From NCBI RefSeq assembly GCF_965363235.1, contig NC_134846.1, positions 55,541,121 to 55,605,120 of the forward strand: 64,000 bases of DNA, in the 5' to 3' direction. The stretch comes from Mytilus galloprovincialis (taxonomy: Eukaryota; Mollusca; Bivalvia; Mytilida; Mytilidae). Position 1 is the stretch's first letter. Every line of letters begins with the position of its first letter. The position numbers were made by a program, and so were the translations under genes. Below, piece by piece: positions 11,713-23,201 of the stretch. The notes under the pieces are model-generated. The model was given only the letters and a program-made list of their open reading frames with translations, was not told where the DNA came from and ran no database searches.

Positions 11713-13355
11713 TACACATGGAAAAAAGTATCGCAACACCTTGATTTTTTAAAACTTGAAAAATCAGCCTCTTATTTTGGATGGAATATGATAAAATATT
11801 TGTAAAATAATATTGAAACATAGTTTATGATAACATTGCCATTTAAACGAACAAAAAATGTTTGAAAAAAAAAGATTTATCTAACCACAATTTTAGTAGC
11901 AAAATGATGTGTTTTTTGTACAAAAAAATGTATTTTACAAATTTTACTGTAGTCGAACTTTAAAATGTCAGACATTTCAAAATTATTCTTAAGATGGTTG
12001 TTCACATCATGGTTGATCGTTATACGCCAAAGAATTAGTACTTTGTGCGCAGCCTCCGTTCAAACGGATAACCGCCTCTAGACGTCTTCTCATTCCTGCC
12101 ATACATCGACTAATCTGTTGCTAAGGTAGCAGCAACCATTTCTGATGAAGGACATCGTTTATTTCATTGGAACATTAGATCTTCCTCTACGATGCTAATA
12201 TCCAACTTTGGTGAGCTCTGCACTACATTGGATACGGACAACTATGTGTCTGTTCGTAATCAAAGGTCCTCGAAATGGTCTTATCGCACAATAACCAGTA
12301 GCGATGAGTCGATCTCGAACAGTTCTTGTTAAAAGGCTCCTGTATGCCCACCACTCTCCTTTTAGTATTGTATTGTATGCAATGGGTTTCCTTCTGACCA
12401 ACCTTCATTATGCTTGATTTTCCATAGCAGATGGTATAGGGGGTCTTCTTGATCTCGGAAGGTCATTAACATCGTTTATTGCTTGATTTTTATTCTCAAA
12501 ACGACTTATAGTGGGTTGGTGATGACAAACAATATACGTGCGATTGTCACAGCGACATTCCTGCTTCTCTCATGCTGACAATTAGCCATCTTGCTGCAGT
12601 TAAGAGTTGTGGAGGACCCATTACAAGGTGTCAATCACATAAGTTTATAAACTTGGTTATTTAAAGTGTTTAAAACAATGAGAATAAAAACATCTGTTTT
12701 GCTGTTTACGGGTACAGTAGCTGCATGTGCAGATAAGAACTTGTCGAGTCGATATTTATTGATTAAATAAAGGCAACAGTAGTATACCGCTGTTCAAAAC
12801 TCATAAATTCATGGACAAAAAACAAAATTGGGAAAACAAACTAAAACTGAGGGAAACGCATTAAATATAAGAGGAGAACAACGACACAATATTAAAATGT
12901 AACACACACAGAAACGGACTTAGCATTAGACAAAATCCTATGAGAATAACAATTTGGGATAAATAAGTACCGTGACACGTCTTATAGTAATGGGAATTCA
13001 CAGTCAAAAATAAAAGAAAACAAACGACACCACGGAAACACAACGTTAAAATGTAACACACACAGAAACGAACTATAATATAACAATGGCCATATTCCTG
13101 ACTTGGTACAGGACATTTTTAAAGGAAAAAATGGTGGGTTGAACCTGGTTTTGTGGCATGCCAAACCTCCCTCTTTTATGACCATGTGAAATATAACATT
13201 AAAATGACAACACAATATTACAGGACTACATAACTCAGGTGATATTTAAATAATGTTTAACTAGTTCTATTTTAACAACTTATATCACAAAAAAATAAAG
13301 AGTGTTTTTTTAATTTCAATTTCAATTTGGTGTTGCAATACTTTTTCCATGTATA
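11713..13355 (-). mobile_element. Tc1/mariner-type transposon, internally deleted
   Basis: The terminal inverted repeats read ACATGGAAAAAAGTATCGCA at the left and, in complement, ACATGGAAAAAGTATTGCAA at the right. Both sit in TA-rich flanks, as expected for TA-target Tc1 elements. On the minus strand, 12600-12195 encodes recognisable N-terminal helix-turn-helix text (MREAGMSL, NDLPRSRRP, RDRLIATGY, RPLITNRH-like). A transposase C-terminal tail (MAGMRRRLEAVIRLNGG) follows at about 12110-12045. The DDE/D catalytic core between them is missing and the remaining frames contain stops, so this is a dead deletion derivative. The right part (about 12780-13240) is filled by another dispersed repeat that contains a doubled TGTAACACACACAGAAACG block. 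Confidence 0.8.
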
Positions 13356-14900
13356 TATATTAGAGTGTACTACGGCTTGGAAATATATTGGGAGCCATTA
13401 GGCATTTGAGCTGGCTTTCTGCTGGGAACAGTATTTCAATATATATATATGTTCCTGCTTTCTGTAGCTGCTAGCAAGTGATCAGGAAACTGACTTTTCA
13501 TTGGTTGTGTAATGTGATACCTTCACATATATTGTTATTTTTATAGCTTTGAGTATAGATAGTAGGGCATATAACTAACATTATTATGATGAAATAACAT
13601 TGAACAGCATCTATATTTAACGATTTTTTTCTTGTTCAAATTGTAAAAACCTCTATAGCTTGAGGGGGCTGCGACCCACTGACCCCCGGCCTCGGTATAA
13701 ACAGAAGGCAAGCTACGCCACTGGTCGTGCACAGCATAAAACACAAAAAACAACAAAGGAACAGGAATTGTGTTTTCCTTTGCAAATGACGATGCTTCTG
13801 CAATACTGCTATCGGTCTTTTTGCAATTTACTATGAGAAACTCCAGGACCAGACTTATAAAAAAGTAGGTGTGTCGATAAGAATTATTACAAATTATTAA
13901 GAAAAATGCCCAGTTGTTTAAATCAGTACGGTAAGCGTAGACTGAAACTGTGGCGGGAACTTTTGAAAGTAACAAGGCAAAAAACAAATACTGTCCATTT
14001 CTTAATATATGAATGAATCACATAGCTTGTGTTGCAGCTTTTGTGTTTTCTCATAACTTGAGTGCTGGATATTTCCTTTATTTTTAAAATTGCACAGTAT
14101 TATGAAGGATCATGAAGAAAGTAGAAACATTTTGACAGACATATTTTTTTTCGGATTTGTTCCGCGTAGATTTTTAAAGATTTTTAAATAGTGTCAATTA
14201 CAATTAATGACATGTTACATGATTCAAGATCCGATGCCAGGTCTTTCACGATCAGGCCGGTCCCAATGTTTGACCAGCATTATATATTCTTTCACGGTCA
14301 TCTTTCTCGACATACCAAACGATATAGCCGTGGACACGGTCAGAAGATATAAAACAGATATACTACCAAAAAGACAATAATGCTTTATCAAGGTAAGATC
14401 AGGCAAAATGTCATTTTTACTGGACGTGCCAAATAATTTATTCATTAAATTTTTATCATAGATTCGCCGTTAGACAGATGCACAATTGATAATTGACGAG
14501 GCCTGTACGGTTGGTATGATGTAGACATCTGAATTGACGTGTGTTAGAATGACTTACTTTTGAAAGTACATTTCCGTTGAAATGCTGATACCACAAAAAC
14601 TTTGATTGATTGATAGTGAAATATGTGTTTTTGATGAACTAACTAGAATACACATGGCAACAAATAAAAAGTGTGTATTTGAAATTAACTTTGCAATCAA
14701 ATTTCTATTATTATTCTATTCAATTGTTTTTTTTATAATTTTATCTACACAATTGCATTTTCTAACATCTGCATAGAAATTTAAAACGCTTTTATTAAGT
14801 ACTTTTATCAAATTCATAGATTTTATGTCAAACCATATTCAGGGGGAGATAATCAGTAAAACTTTTATCAATATGGTTTCTGTAAGCGGAGGAGAGGTAA
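13356..14900. other. Intergenic stretch
   Basis: No gene is supported. A fragment of a CAGTGGCGTAGC-ended hAT-type repeat lies at about 13655-13725 and reads gccactgg at its right end. The 148-codon minus-strand open frame at 13541-13987 runs through that repeat and is taken as chance. The rest is AT-rich and unrecognised. Confidence 0.5.
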
Positions 14901-14906
14901 TTTTGA

Positions 14907-14996
14907 CTAAGCCCGGGGCTCTCGATTTTACTCAGTCTTGTATTTCCAGAGACATCTATATTGGATAAAGATAATCATACACATAATATGTCTCTA
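14907..14996 (-). repeat. SINE tail fragment with embedded palindromic segment
   Basis: The left part, tttgactaagcccggggctc and onward, matches the tail of the SINE at 15627-15955. From 14948 a segment starts with CAGAGACAT and ends with ATGTCTCT at about 14995. It is flanked by gtatttc and atatttc, and could be a longer, diverged member of the CAGAGACAT palindrome family. Confidence 0.5.
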
Positions 14997-15240
14997 ATAT
15001 TTCATTTGCAAATTATATAATAACTTAAAGGATAATCCGATGATAAAATATAATAATACAAGCGTTTTACTTTGCGTAAACGCAAATAAAATGGATTTTT
15101 ATCTAATTCGAAAAAAATAAAGACACTCAGGACCGCACTGTTACAATATATCTCTGTTCCTCATCTCTGTGTATACTAGATTACTATAACCATAGATACT
15201 ATGGCTGTTACATCTATGTTATAACACAGTGAGTTATTAA

Positions 15241-15403
15241 CAGTGGCGGATCCAGCCATTTTAAAAGGGGGGGGGGGGTGTCCCAACCCAGAGTAAAGGG
15301 GGGGTTCCAACTATATGCTCCCATTCAAATGCATTGATCGGCCAAAAAAAAGGGGTTCCAACCCCCGGAACCCCCCCCCCCCCCAACCTTGGATCCGCCA
15401 CTG
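15241..15403. mobile_element. hAT-type MITE with 5-bp target duplication
   Basis: It starts CAGTGGCGGATCCAG and ends with the near complement TTGGATCCGCCACTG. It is flanked by perfect ATTAA duplications at 15236-15240 and 15404-15408. The interior is G-rich then C-rich and contains GCATTGATCGGCC, shared with copies at 32094, 34350 and 62303. CAG...CTG ends are typical of hAT elements. The 5-bp duplication differs from the usual 8 bp but fits hAT5-like families. Confidence 0.85.
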
Positions 15404-15465
15404 ATTAAGTAGTGGTCAGTCATCTCTAGGAACAGTATAATATATGTATACGATATGTAGAGCCC

Positions 15466-15640
15466 CAGGTGGTCAAGTGGTCTAGCACGGACACAGTGCA
15501 GGGCGATTTAGTACCACGATATCTTAGTATGCCGGCTACGGGAGAATGAAAAAATTGAGAAAGCAAATTAACAGATCAAATTAACATTGTTGGGCTGATG
15601 TTTAGAGTAGACGAATTATATATATTTTGACTGAGCCCGG
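15466..15640 (+). mobile_element. tRNA-derived SINE, degraded forward copy
   Basis: It begins with an A-box-like GGTCAAGTGGTCTAGCACG. It shares CGATATCTTAGTAT, AACATTGTTGGG and the TTTGACTGAGCCCGGGCTC end with the reverse copy that follows. The B box is missing or decayed. Confidence 0.65.
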
Positions 15641-15955
15641 GCTCTCGATTTTACTCCTGTATTTCCAGAGACATGTATCTAAGTACGTCTGACTCGTTGA
15701 CCAGAGACAACTCTACAACAGATTTATCCATCGGATCACTAGCAGTGATGTTGATACATAACTGTGTACATTCTGTATATACAACTCGTATAAACATCAA
15801 CCCAACAATGTTAGATCTGTAAATTTGCTTTCGCAATTTTTTTTGTTCTTCCCTCGTCGGGATTCGAAACCATGCTACTGTGATATCGTGACATCAAATC
15901 GCCTGCACTGTAACCGGCGCGCTAGACCACACGACATGCACCTTAATTGGCTTCA
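15627..15955 (-). mobile_element. tRNA-derived SINE, reverse copy
   Basis: Read on the minus strand, it has an A-box-like GTGTGGTCTAGCGCGCC near 15935-15918 and a B-box-like GGTTTCGAATCC near 15872-15861. A SINE body of about 200 bp follows and ends in GAGCCCGGGCTCAGTC. It meets the forward copy tail to tail at about 15640. The Pol III boxes come from a tRNA, but no cloverleaf gene is intact. Confidence 0.75.
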
Positions 15956-16087
15956 TATTCCTATATTCCTGGCCCATGCAGTAATCTCAGGTTTATACAA
16001 TATATTCTCTTGAAAATAGTTCATGCATTTTTCAATTTGCATGAAAAAAAATGAAAAGTTGTTTACAAATTACTACTGAAACCACAT

Positions 16088-16140
16088 GGGAAGGTCGACT
16101 ATCCATACAAGACTTATATGGATATATAGTCGACCTTCCC
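16088..16140. repeat. Fold-back palindrome (GGGAAGGTCGACTAT)
   Basis: GGGAAGGTCGACTAT at the left is matched by ATAGTCGACCTTCCC at the right. It is followed directly by GGATAGAAACAAGTGCCTGT, which is also the terminal sequence of the palindrome at 49557-49641. Confidence 0.75.
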
Positions 16141-16259
16141 AAGGATAGAAACAAGTGCCTGTGGCACTATACTGTCTGACTTCTATTTGTTTTCAAATTT
16201 TAACGTTTTTGTGTTGATATTTCCTTTTTTAGCACAATTATAGATAGTAAAATAAAAGA

Positions 16260-16541
16260 CAAGAAGTCGCAAAAAAGAAAAAGCCAGATAAGAAAAAGAA
16301 AATAACAGAAATAGAAAATAATGCACCAGAGGTCATAGGTCATACCAGGGCTATGTCAAGCTCCAAATCGTCCGAGTGTATAAAGTTTGAATACAATGCC
16401 CAATATATGATATCTACCATTAACACCCGATCATATCAAAAAAGCAAGAACAATAAAATGAATGATATGAAATACGACAACTATCCAGACGAGGTTCATG
16501 ACTCGTTCTTACTTAATCCAGAGACATCATGTCCCTGCTAA
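16260..16541 (+). other. Possible orphan 3' coding segment
   Basis: A frame is open from about 16242 to a stop at 16539. It encodes a lysine-rich stretch (KKKKPDKKKK-like) and then a hydrophilic tail containing FEYNAQYMISTINTRSY and ending NPETSCPC. Its composition is more protein-like than the surroundings, but I do not recognise a family and no convincing splice acceptor precedes it. It could be a last exon, a processed fragment or chance. Confidence 0.25.
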
Positions 16542-17056
16542 ATCTAATTTTAATTATGAACTGTCGATTTTCTATTTAAACGAAGAAAGTTGCTGTATAT
16601 GGATAGATCGGTAAGAAAGCAAGGATTGTGTAATTCCGATAAGAATGGAAAGCCTAGTGGTTAAAATATAGGGAGCAAAGGTGGGGTTCCCAAGAGCATA
16701 TTTTTATAATATGAATTCTATATTAAAATGGATTTTTTTTTAATTTAATTAAAAAAAAAGAAAGTTAGACACATTGTTACTGGTCTTTCCACTTCTAACC
16801 CTGTTGAAGAAGTGGTACAGATAACATCCGAAGTCCATGACCATGTCCTTTTAGTCATGTACCTCTGACAAAAGTGAGAAAAAGGTAACAAAGGGACTTT
16901 CACACTCATAGGTCGAAAATAAATTGACAACGCCATTGATAAAAAAAGAAGAAAAGACAAACAGATACAGACGGACTACAGTACACAAAACACAACATGG
17001 AATACCAAAGACTTAGCAACATGAACCCTTACCAAAAATTACTAGAGTTATCTTAG

Positions 17057-17294
17057 GTGCTCAAGAAGGGCAGGCATATTTTGCTAGACATGTGGCTCCC
17101 GTCGTGTTGCTAATGTACGGAACTGTTGATGGATTCAACATTCAGAGAAAAGGGGACGGGATGGTTGTTACGACACTTGGGACATATCTGTCATCATCTG
17201 TGAAACAGATATTTCTGAACGGTCAACCAACTCTTGATGGCGTCCGTAAAGTAAACGAAAATGTCAACTTCACCACTCGGAACTCTTGGCTATT
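17057..17294 (+). other. Candidate internal exon of unknown protein
   Basis: The segment is bounded by TTATCTTAG on the left and a consensus GTGAGT donor on the right. It keeps one frame open, with text such as EGQAYFARHVAPVVLLMYGT and GMVVTTLGTYLSSSVKQIFL. Residue use looks coding-like. No partner exons or domain could be named, and the area around it is repeat-derived (16880-17040 matches the family at 20330-20460 in reverse). It may be part of a degraded retroelement or an isolated exon. Confidence 0.3.
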
Positions 17295-18587
17295 GTGAGT
17301 AGCAATCATCGAACAAGTAAATCATGATAGAAATTGCAAGCCCTGTAATACCATATCAACTGGGAGATAAACATATACTCCGTTTGCAGGCATTGCTGGA
17401 ATGTTGGTACATAGAAATGGAAAGTTCACAATTGGGAAGCTGAAATCATCTCTTTTGTCTCAAAGTTTTTTGTTCAATAGACCCACAATCAGGTGGGTCA
17501 ATTGTCAATTTCTAGATGCAAGTCAAGACACAAGGCAGACTTATATTAATAAAGCCGTAATTATTGATCTTTTGTAATTTTAATCTGGGTATAAAAGCGT
17601 CGAGCAAAGCCCATTTTGTATAAAGCACAAAAACACTCCATATTAAACAAGTTTGCACGATCAACACTTCTTCTTCTTCTTTGGTTTATAGCGATCCTTA
17701 ATTTATTGAAGATTTTCCGCCGGGCGTTGACTATAAAATTTGTTTAATTAATTCACAAGGAAACCAGGAAAAAGAAATAAAATTAACAAATGACACTGTG
17801 AGCTTCACCCGACCAAATATTTTCGAAGTTGTTGAGGCATAAATCTAAAAACTCATCACATGTTATGTATATCTGACTTATATAAACACTGAAACCAAAT
17901 TTCAGAAATCCTTGTACTTTAGTTCATGAGAAATTTTAAAAAATGTGACAAACATTTTCAACTTGGCTACTGATGTGTCAAAAGAAGTAAACAGGAGGAT
18001 TTTGTACCCTTGTATTGATTCAATGCTAAACATATGGAAATTTTATAGAAAATCCACAGCCTTTATCCTTGTACTCTCATATTTGGCAATTTGATAACTG
18101 ATAGATATAGGATTATTGCATGTAGTGCTAGCATTGATTTTCCTTAAAACAAGTTTATTAATGTAGTTATTGGTTAAAACAGATAAAAATATGGACAAAA
18201 TCAAGTACACCTTTTGAGATGCGCTCGATTTTAGTGACTCAGCACGAGGTTTTTTGTAATTTACAGGTTGGTTAGAACTTTTTTTGTAAAAAATAAGCAC
18301 TAGCACGAAAAGCAAGTGAGTAATCTATGTTTCAAATTTTATAACAAATTCTCTGTATTAAAGGCTGTGGATTTTCTTTAAAAATCTTGGTTTATTCGCC
18401 ACAAAGTACTCTTTTCTATTAAATGCAATGCGGAAATAGTAAATAATAATGCTTAACATCAAGTTTCCCCTTGGTATATGTACAAAATGGCCATTCTCTA
18501 TTATACATTATATCTATAGTTTTGATACAATTGAAGTTTGAAAAGTTCGTACAAAAATGGCCACAGAAGGGGTCATAAACCTTAACC

Positions 18588-18765
18588 GTTGGTTTTCCCG
18601 TTTGAATGGTTTAACAGTAGTAATTTTGGGGCCTGTTCGGTGTGAGCCAAGGCTCCGTGTTGAAGGCCATACATTGACCTATAATGGTTTACTTTTATAA
18701 ATTGTTATTTGGATGGAGGAGTTGTCTCATTGGCACTCACACCACATCTTCCTATATGTATAGAT
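18588..18765 (-). repeat. Dispersed mussel-type repeat, full-length reverse copy
   Basis: The reverse complement reads through AAGATGTGGTGTGAGTGCC, ATGAGACAACTC, TATAGGTCAATGTATGGCC and CCATTCAAACGGGAAAACC. This is the same order as the copy at 20484-20670. No coding content. Confidence 0.75.
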
Positions 18766-18862
18766 GATTGGTCTGACGGACGAACGGATTGACGGATTGA
18801 TGGATGGACAGACTAGGCAGAGATAAAACAGTATACCCCCATTTTTTAAAGCTGGGGTATGA
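18765..18862 (-). mobile_element. Terminal piece of a hairpin-ended element (TATACCCC family)
   Basis: It contains a run of GACGGACGAACGGATT-type motifs, then GTATACCCCCATTTTTTAAA and GCTGGGGTAT, which can pair as a hairpin. It matches the end of the element at 22040-22430. Confidence 0.55.
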
Positions 18863-19510
18863 AAATCAAAATAAATATATGTGCATTTGAAAAATGTCAT
18901 TTGGATAAAACTATATACACTTGATAAGAAAGTTATTTGAGAGTAGAAAATAGGGATGAGAGCCGATTTTGAGATCATACTCTGAGTCCCCGTAATGTAC
19001 TGCATGAAACTATGTGTTGTGGCAAATGATTCCAATCATTTAAATTGTACGTGGATAATTAAAATGAATATCTATAACTATTTTTTGATGTTTGCATACC
19101 ATTTGTCTAAATGAGTGTGGATTGCTATTTACGGTTCTATTATCGAAAGTGGAATTAAAAGGGTTAAATGTGAGGGACTGCAGAAATTTCGTGTATAATT
19201 TTGGATAAGAAACACGCCAAATTTCCAGTTGGTACCAATTTAAATCTGTCCTTAATTTCAGTACCTGAACTAAGTTATGGAAGCGGTTGTATGTGCAGCA
19301 GGCTTCTCTTTTCTGAACTTTTTAATTTGTTAAAATTGCTGTTTTAGCTGTGGATCCCATATGGTTGAGCTGTACTCTAATTTGGTCGGACAAGGGTTTT
19401 TAAATACATAAGCTTGGACTTTGTGTGTCTTAAAAAAAATCATATTTACTGAAATATTCTTCTGTTGAGCCAACTTTGTTTTTGGTGTATTTATTTACAC
19501 CAATTACAAT

Positions 19511-19756
19511 AAGATACATGAAAAAGAAGATGTGGTTTGATTTCCAAATGAGACAGCTTTGCACAAGAGACAAAATGACACAGAAATAACAACTATAGGT
19601 CACCGTACAGCCTTCAACAATGCGCAAAGTCAGTCAGCTTTAAAAATGTAAAACAATTCAAACGGCAAAACTAACGGCCCAATTATGTACGAAATAATGA
19701 ACGAAAAACAAATATGTTTCATACCATCATATATATACAGGTTCCTGACTTGGAAC
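19511..19756 (+). repeat. Dispersed mussel-type repeat, second subtype
   Basis: It has AAGAAGATGTGGTTTGATTT, CACAGAAATAACAACTATAG, CAGCCTTCAACAATG and GTAAAACAATTCAAACGGC in order and ends near GACTTGG. The same order occurs at 27243-27500 and in part at 57513-57660. Confidence 0.7.
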
Positions 19757-20329
19757 TGACACAAGAGTCTATATCGAGTTCTGTAGACCTGCAGGAGTTT
19801 CAGATTATTACAGAAGGTCATCAACCTTGACATTTTTTGAAGAGTCCGGCACTAGTCACTAGTTTACAGTTTTCTTCAAATATTTCTGATAGATCATTTA
19901 TACATACATTAAATGAATTTGGACTCTTATTATCTATCCCCTTGTTTCACTCCTTTGTAAGTAGAGGCACATGGAGATATAGATTCAAACACGTTTAAGA
20001 CTAATGAAACTTTCGTGTGTATTTCTGTTACAGCCGATTGCATTAAGTGTGTACATAGAGGTAGTATCTTGGGTTAGCTTGCTTGCATTGACTGATTAAT
20101 AGGGGCCCTTTCCAGACATGCTTCATTGATTTCCTTTATCTATCAAAGTCAACTTCTTAAAGGAAAGTCACAACAAACACATTCTAGATTGTGGTATATT
20201 TAAGCAATTGAAGAAACGGCACACATGGAAAAGAGAGGCGAATGAAACCAAAGGGAAAATAAGCATATCTTGGAACATAACCTGGGAATGATTTATGTAG
20301 CAATCTGCTCAGTCTTTGGTTTTCTATGT

Positions 20330-20460
20330 TGTATTATGTTTTCTATGTTGTGTCTGTTTTGTCTTTTTCTTTATTGGCCATGGATTTGTCAGTTTATTTT
20401 CGAATTATGAGATTGAATGTCCATTTTATATTTTTCGCTTCTACTTTGTGAATACATTTC
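20330..20460 (+). repeat. Dispersed repeat (GCCATGGATTTGTCAG family)
   Basis: It contains ATTGGCCATGGATTTGTCAG and TTATGAGATTGAATGTCC. A reverse relative sits at about 16890-17030. The class is unknown. Confidence 0.5.
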
Positions 20461-20483
20461 ACATATTTTCAAAGATCTGCCGT

Positions 20484-20670
20484 CTATAGATATAGGAAGA
20501 TGTGGTGTGAGTGCCAATGAGACAACTCTCCATTCAAATAACAATTTATAAAAGAAAATCATTATAGGTCAATGTACGGCCTTCAACACGGATCCTAGGC
20601 TCACACCGAACAAGCTATAAAGGACCCCAACATTACTAGTGTAAAACCATTCAAACGGGAAAACCAATAG
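20484..20670 (+). repeat. Dispersed mussel-type repeat, full-length
   Basis: It carries the ordered blocks AGGAAGATGTGGTGTGAGTG, GAGACAACTCTCC, TATAGGTCAATGTACGGCC and CCATTCAAACGGGAAAACC. It is absent at the matching place in the right MPST block (about 45600), so it inserted after the duplication. Confidence 0.75.
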
Positions 20671-20883
20671 GTCATAAGCGAGTAGGGTGGGAAAGCTACT
20701 TTATACCTTTTATTTAGCACCAAGCCATCTCCTTTTATTTACGTTTATCAGGGCAAACACAATGATTAAAATAGCTGAAACAGTTTTCAATGTTTAATAG
20801 AAACGCAGATGAGAATGCATTTAATAACATATGTAATAAATAGATAGCAAGAACACAGCAGATCATTTTATAAACTATATTAG

Positions 20884-21041
20884 TTAACATATCATACATG
20901 TTGATTCTTTTTTATCACTAGGACAAAATCTCATATCTGGAGTTGATCTTAGATACCATTCTGGCCATGACCCATCGTATACGGGCACGTCTTCTTTCCC
21001 ACATAAATAGGCAGCAAATGCTATGCAACAAGCAGTAAGAC
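20884..21041 (-). CDS. MPST: 3-mercaptopyruvate sulfurtransferase copy 1, exon 3
   Basis: The last coding exon begins after TGTTTTAG and completes the CGSGLTA active-site loop. It then encodes [20 protein letters not shown], the conserved rhodanese C-terminal strand (human MPST has [20 protein letters not shown]). The stop is at 20884-20886. The tail ([10 protein letters not shown]) is longer and different from that of copy 2 (DKKDSK). The three coding exons sum to 906 nt, or 301 residues, close to the usual 297. Confidence 0.92.
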
Positions 21042-21813
21042 CTAAAACAGAAGTAATAAAATTGAGAATGGAAATATGGAATGTGTCAAAGAGACAACAA
21101 CCCGATCTAAGAGCAGACAACTGATGAAGCCCACCAATGGGTCTTCAATGCAGCGAGAAACTACCGCAACCGAAGGAATGCTTAAGCTGGTCCCTAAACC
21201 AAAATATATACTTGTTCAATGATAAACTTCGAAATATACACAAGAAACTAAAATTGAAAATCATACAAGAAATACATATTATAGAACAAAGGATGTGGGG
21301 TATCGTTCCAAGACACATATCTCTTCCAATGTGGAACATTATTTTCCATTTACCCGGTAAACGATACCTGCAAAATAACCTTTTAAAGATTGTGACTTGG
21401 ATGGAAAGTTGTCTCATTGGCACTCATGCCACATCTTCCTATATCTATTGACAGCAAATATTATGTCACTAGATGACTGGCAGCGGCTCTTTTCGTTGGA
21501 CTATTCAAGAAAGGGTGTTCTATATTTTTTAATTACGAATATCTTAAATTCTTTAAATATCTAAAATATTATTGAATGGGTCTTATTTCTGTGACTTTAG
21601 TATAATAGAAGGGACACAAAGCAGTGCTTTGCACATCCTCATAGCATGGTCATTTCTATTCTCGATAAAAATTGAGATTATTAGCTCGATTTTAGACAAT
21701 AGAATTTATAGTCACCTCCCGTAAGATTTGTTACAAATGCACACAGAGATAAATATTCTAAGGAAACAAAGTGAAAGATCTAATTGGATTATAGACAAGA
21801 AACATTTGCTTAC

Positions 21814-21972
21814 CTGAACCACAAGTGGATACCAATGGTTTTGATAGATCAAGTCCAGTTTCATTGAAAAGTTTTTTAAGCCCTTTTACATCGAGCATTA
21901 CACCGCTTTCTTTATCCACAATATCTTGGTAACGGAGATTCTTTGAATATGGTATATGACCAGGCTCTATAC
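21814..21972 (-). CDS. MPST: 3-mercaptopyruvate sulfurtransferase copy 1, exon 2
   Basis: A 159-nt exon starting with GIEPGHIP, the conserved entry to the second rhodanese domain. It ends within the catalytic loop as LVSTCGS, so that Cys247 is the predicted sulfur-carrying nucleophile and the following Gly is split by the intron. The loop CGSG(L)TA is characteristic of mercaptopyruvate sulfurtransferase, whereas thiosulfate sulfurtransferase usually has CRKGVT. The donor is GTAAGC and the acceptor ATTATAG. Confidence 0.92.
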
Positions 21973-22039
21973 CTATAATAAAACAGAAAAGTAAAACTTT
22001 GAGTTACTGCTCACTGATGATACCTCCGCCGAAATATTT

Positions 22040-22430
22040 CGGTAAACAGATAGTTGAGTGATGAATATGAAAACCCATCACATGGTATAGCCGACTCATA
22101 CATGTATAAACTCTGAAACCAAATATCAGAAATCCCTGTATTGTAGTGAGTTCCTGAGAAAAATCTGACGAAAATTTTCGACTTGGCTATTTATGTGTAA
22201 AATGATACAAGTGTTTAAAAATGGGAAGTTGTTGAGTGATGAAGCTGAAAACGCATCACACGGTATAACTGACTTATATTAACCCCGACACCAATTTCAT
22301 AAATCCCTGTCAAGTAGTTCCTGAGAAAACTGTGACAAAAATATTAATGGGACAGACTGACAGAATGGATGGACAAACAGAGGTAAAACAGTATACCCCA
22401 CTTTTTTTTAAAGCGGGGTATAAAAAGTTT
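22040..22430 (-). mobile_element. Hairpin-ended repeat element (TATACCCC family) in MPST copy 1 intron 1
   Basis: Two imperfect internal repeats (GAGTGATGAATATGAAAACC and TTGAGTGATGAAGCTGAAAA type) are followed by GACAGACTGACAGAATGG. The end is a hairpin made from TATACCCCAC and AAAGCGGGGTATA. There is no counterpart at this place in MPST copy 2. Relatives lie at about 17800 and 18765-18862. Confidence 0.6.
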
Positions 22431-23201
22431 TCGTATTTTAAAACATACAACCAAATATAAATTGGCCAAACTTTGAATACCGAGATTTTCGGCAAATTAT
22501 ATTACAGTGGAACTGCTTACTATAGTATTTGTTTTATACAATGGAATTCAGTTTACTGACTTCTTCCAGTAAGCACAAGCCGTCAACTGGTTGACTAAGA
22601 GTATCCTGTCTGAATTTTGGAGGTGCACATGGATGTGTAAGTTAACAAAGGGAATTCCGAAAAAACTAGGTTCAATGTTGTATATACATTTACAATTAAG
22701 TTAATTTGAGACATGCCATTTAAGTTTAATGACGGAGCTGAGTCTTGAAAGATTGGACATTCTGAGAAGATACAGTTAAGTTAGGCCAGATAATAGAACG
22801 ATATCCCCATACAACTTGGTTTGTATGCTGCCGCTGGAGTTCTGAATGTTTAGTCCAGTAGTCGTTAATTCTAAAAGGACATTCATTTCGTAAAAGCTTA
22901 TTAATAGATGTATCAATTTTATCTATATTTCAATTCAGATCGACTATTTTCTTCGTTCCAGTTCTCTATAGTCCTGGACGTTTGCTTTTTCTTTAGTCGA
23001 CTTATTGGAGATGTATGCATTCCGTTGGAAAAAATCGATGACACAATTGGCTTTGTAGGGATCTTAAGTGTTATACTATTTTTAGATGTGTCGGAACAAC
23101 CTTAATATTAAACTGGACCCCTGTTGTGTTCACTTATCGCTACGCTCGGTGCGAAGCTATATATGGAACGGCGGACCAGTTTACCTTAATAACCAAATTA
23201 C

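Larger units (their letters stand above)
17300..20430. other. Intergenic stretch downstream of MPST copy 1
   Basis: Mostly dispersed repeats. A fragment at about 17800-17990 is related to 22040-22430. Further repeats lie at 18588-18765 and 19511-19756, and a terminal piece of a hairpin-ended element at 18765-18862. Between these I see no gene. Confidence 0.5.

Noticed and set aside
13541-13987. 148-codon minus-strand open frame as a gene
   Set aside because: It runs through a CAGTGGCGTAGC-type repeat fragment, has no family motif and no splice or start context. Taken as chance.
15840-15955. A tRNA gene at the A- and B-box-like motifs
   Set aside because: Spacing and surrounding stems do not give a cloverleaf, and the boxes are followed by a shared SINE body, so this is a tRNA-derived SINE.
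23140-23201. Extension of MPST copy 1 exon 1 to the end of the open frame
   Set aside because: The homologous exon ends at EAREG with donor GTAATT, and the next exon continues GIEPGHIP as in all family members. The extra codons are intron read-through.
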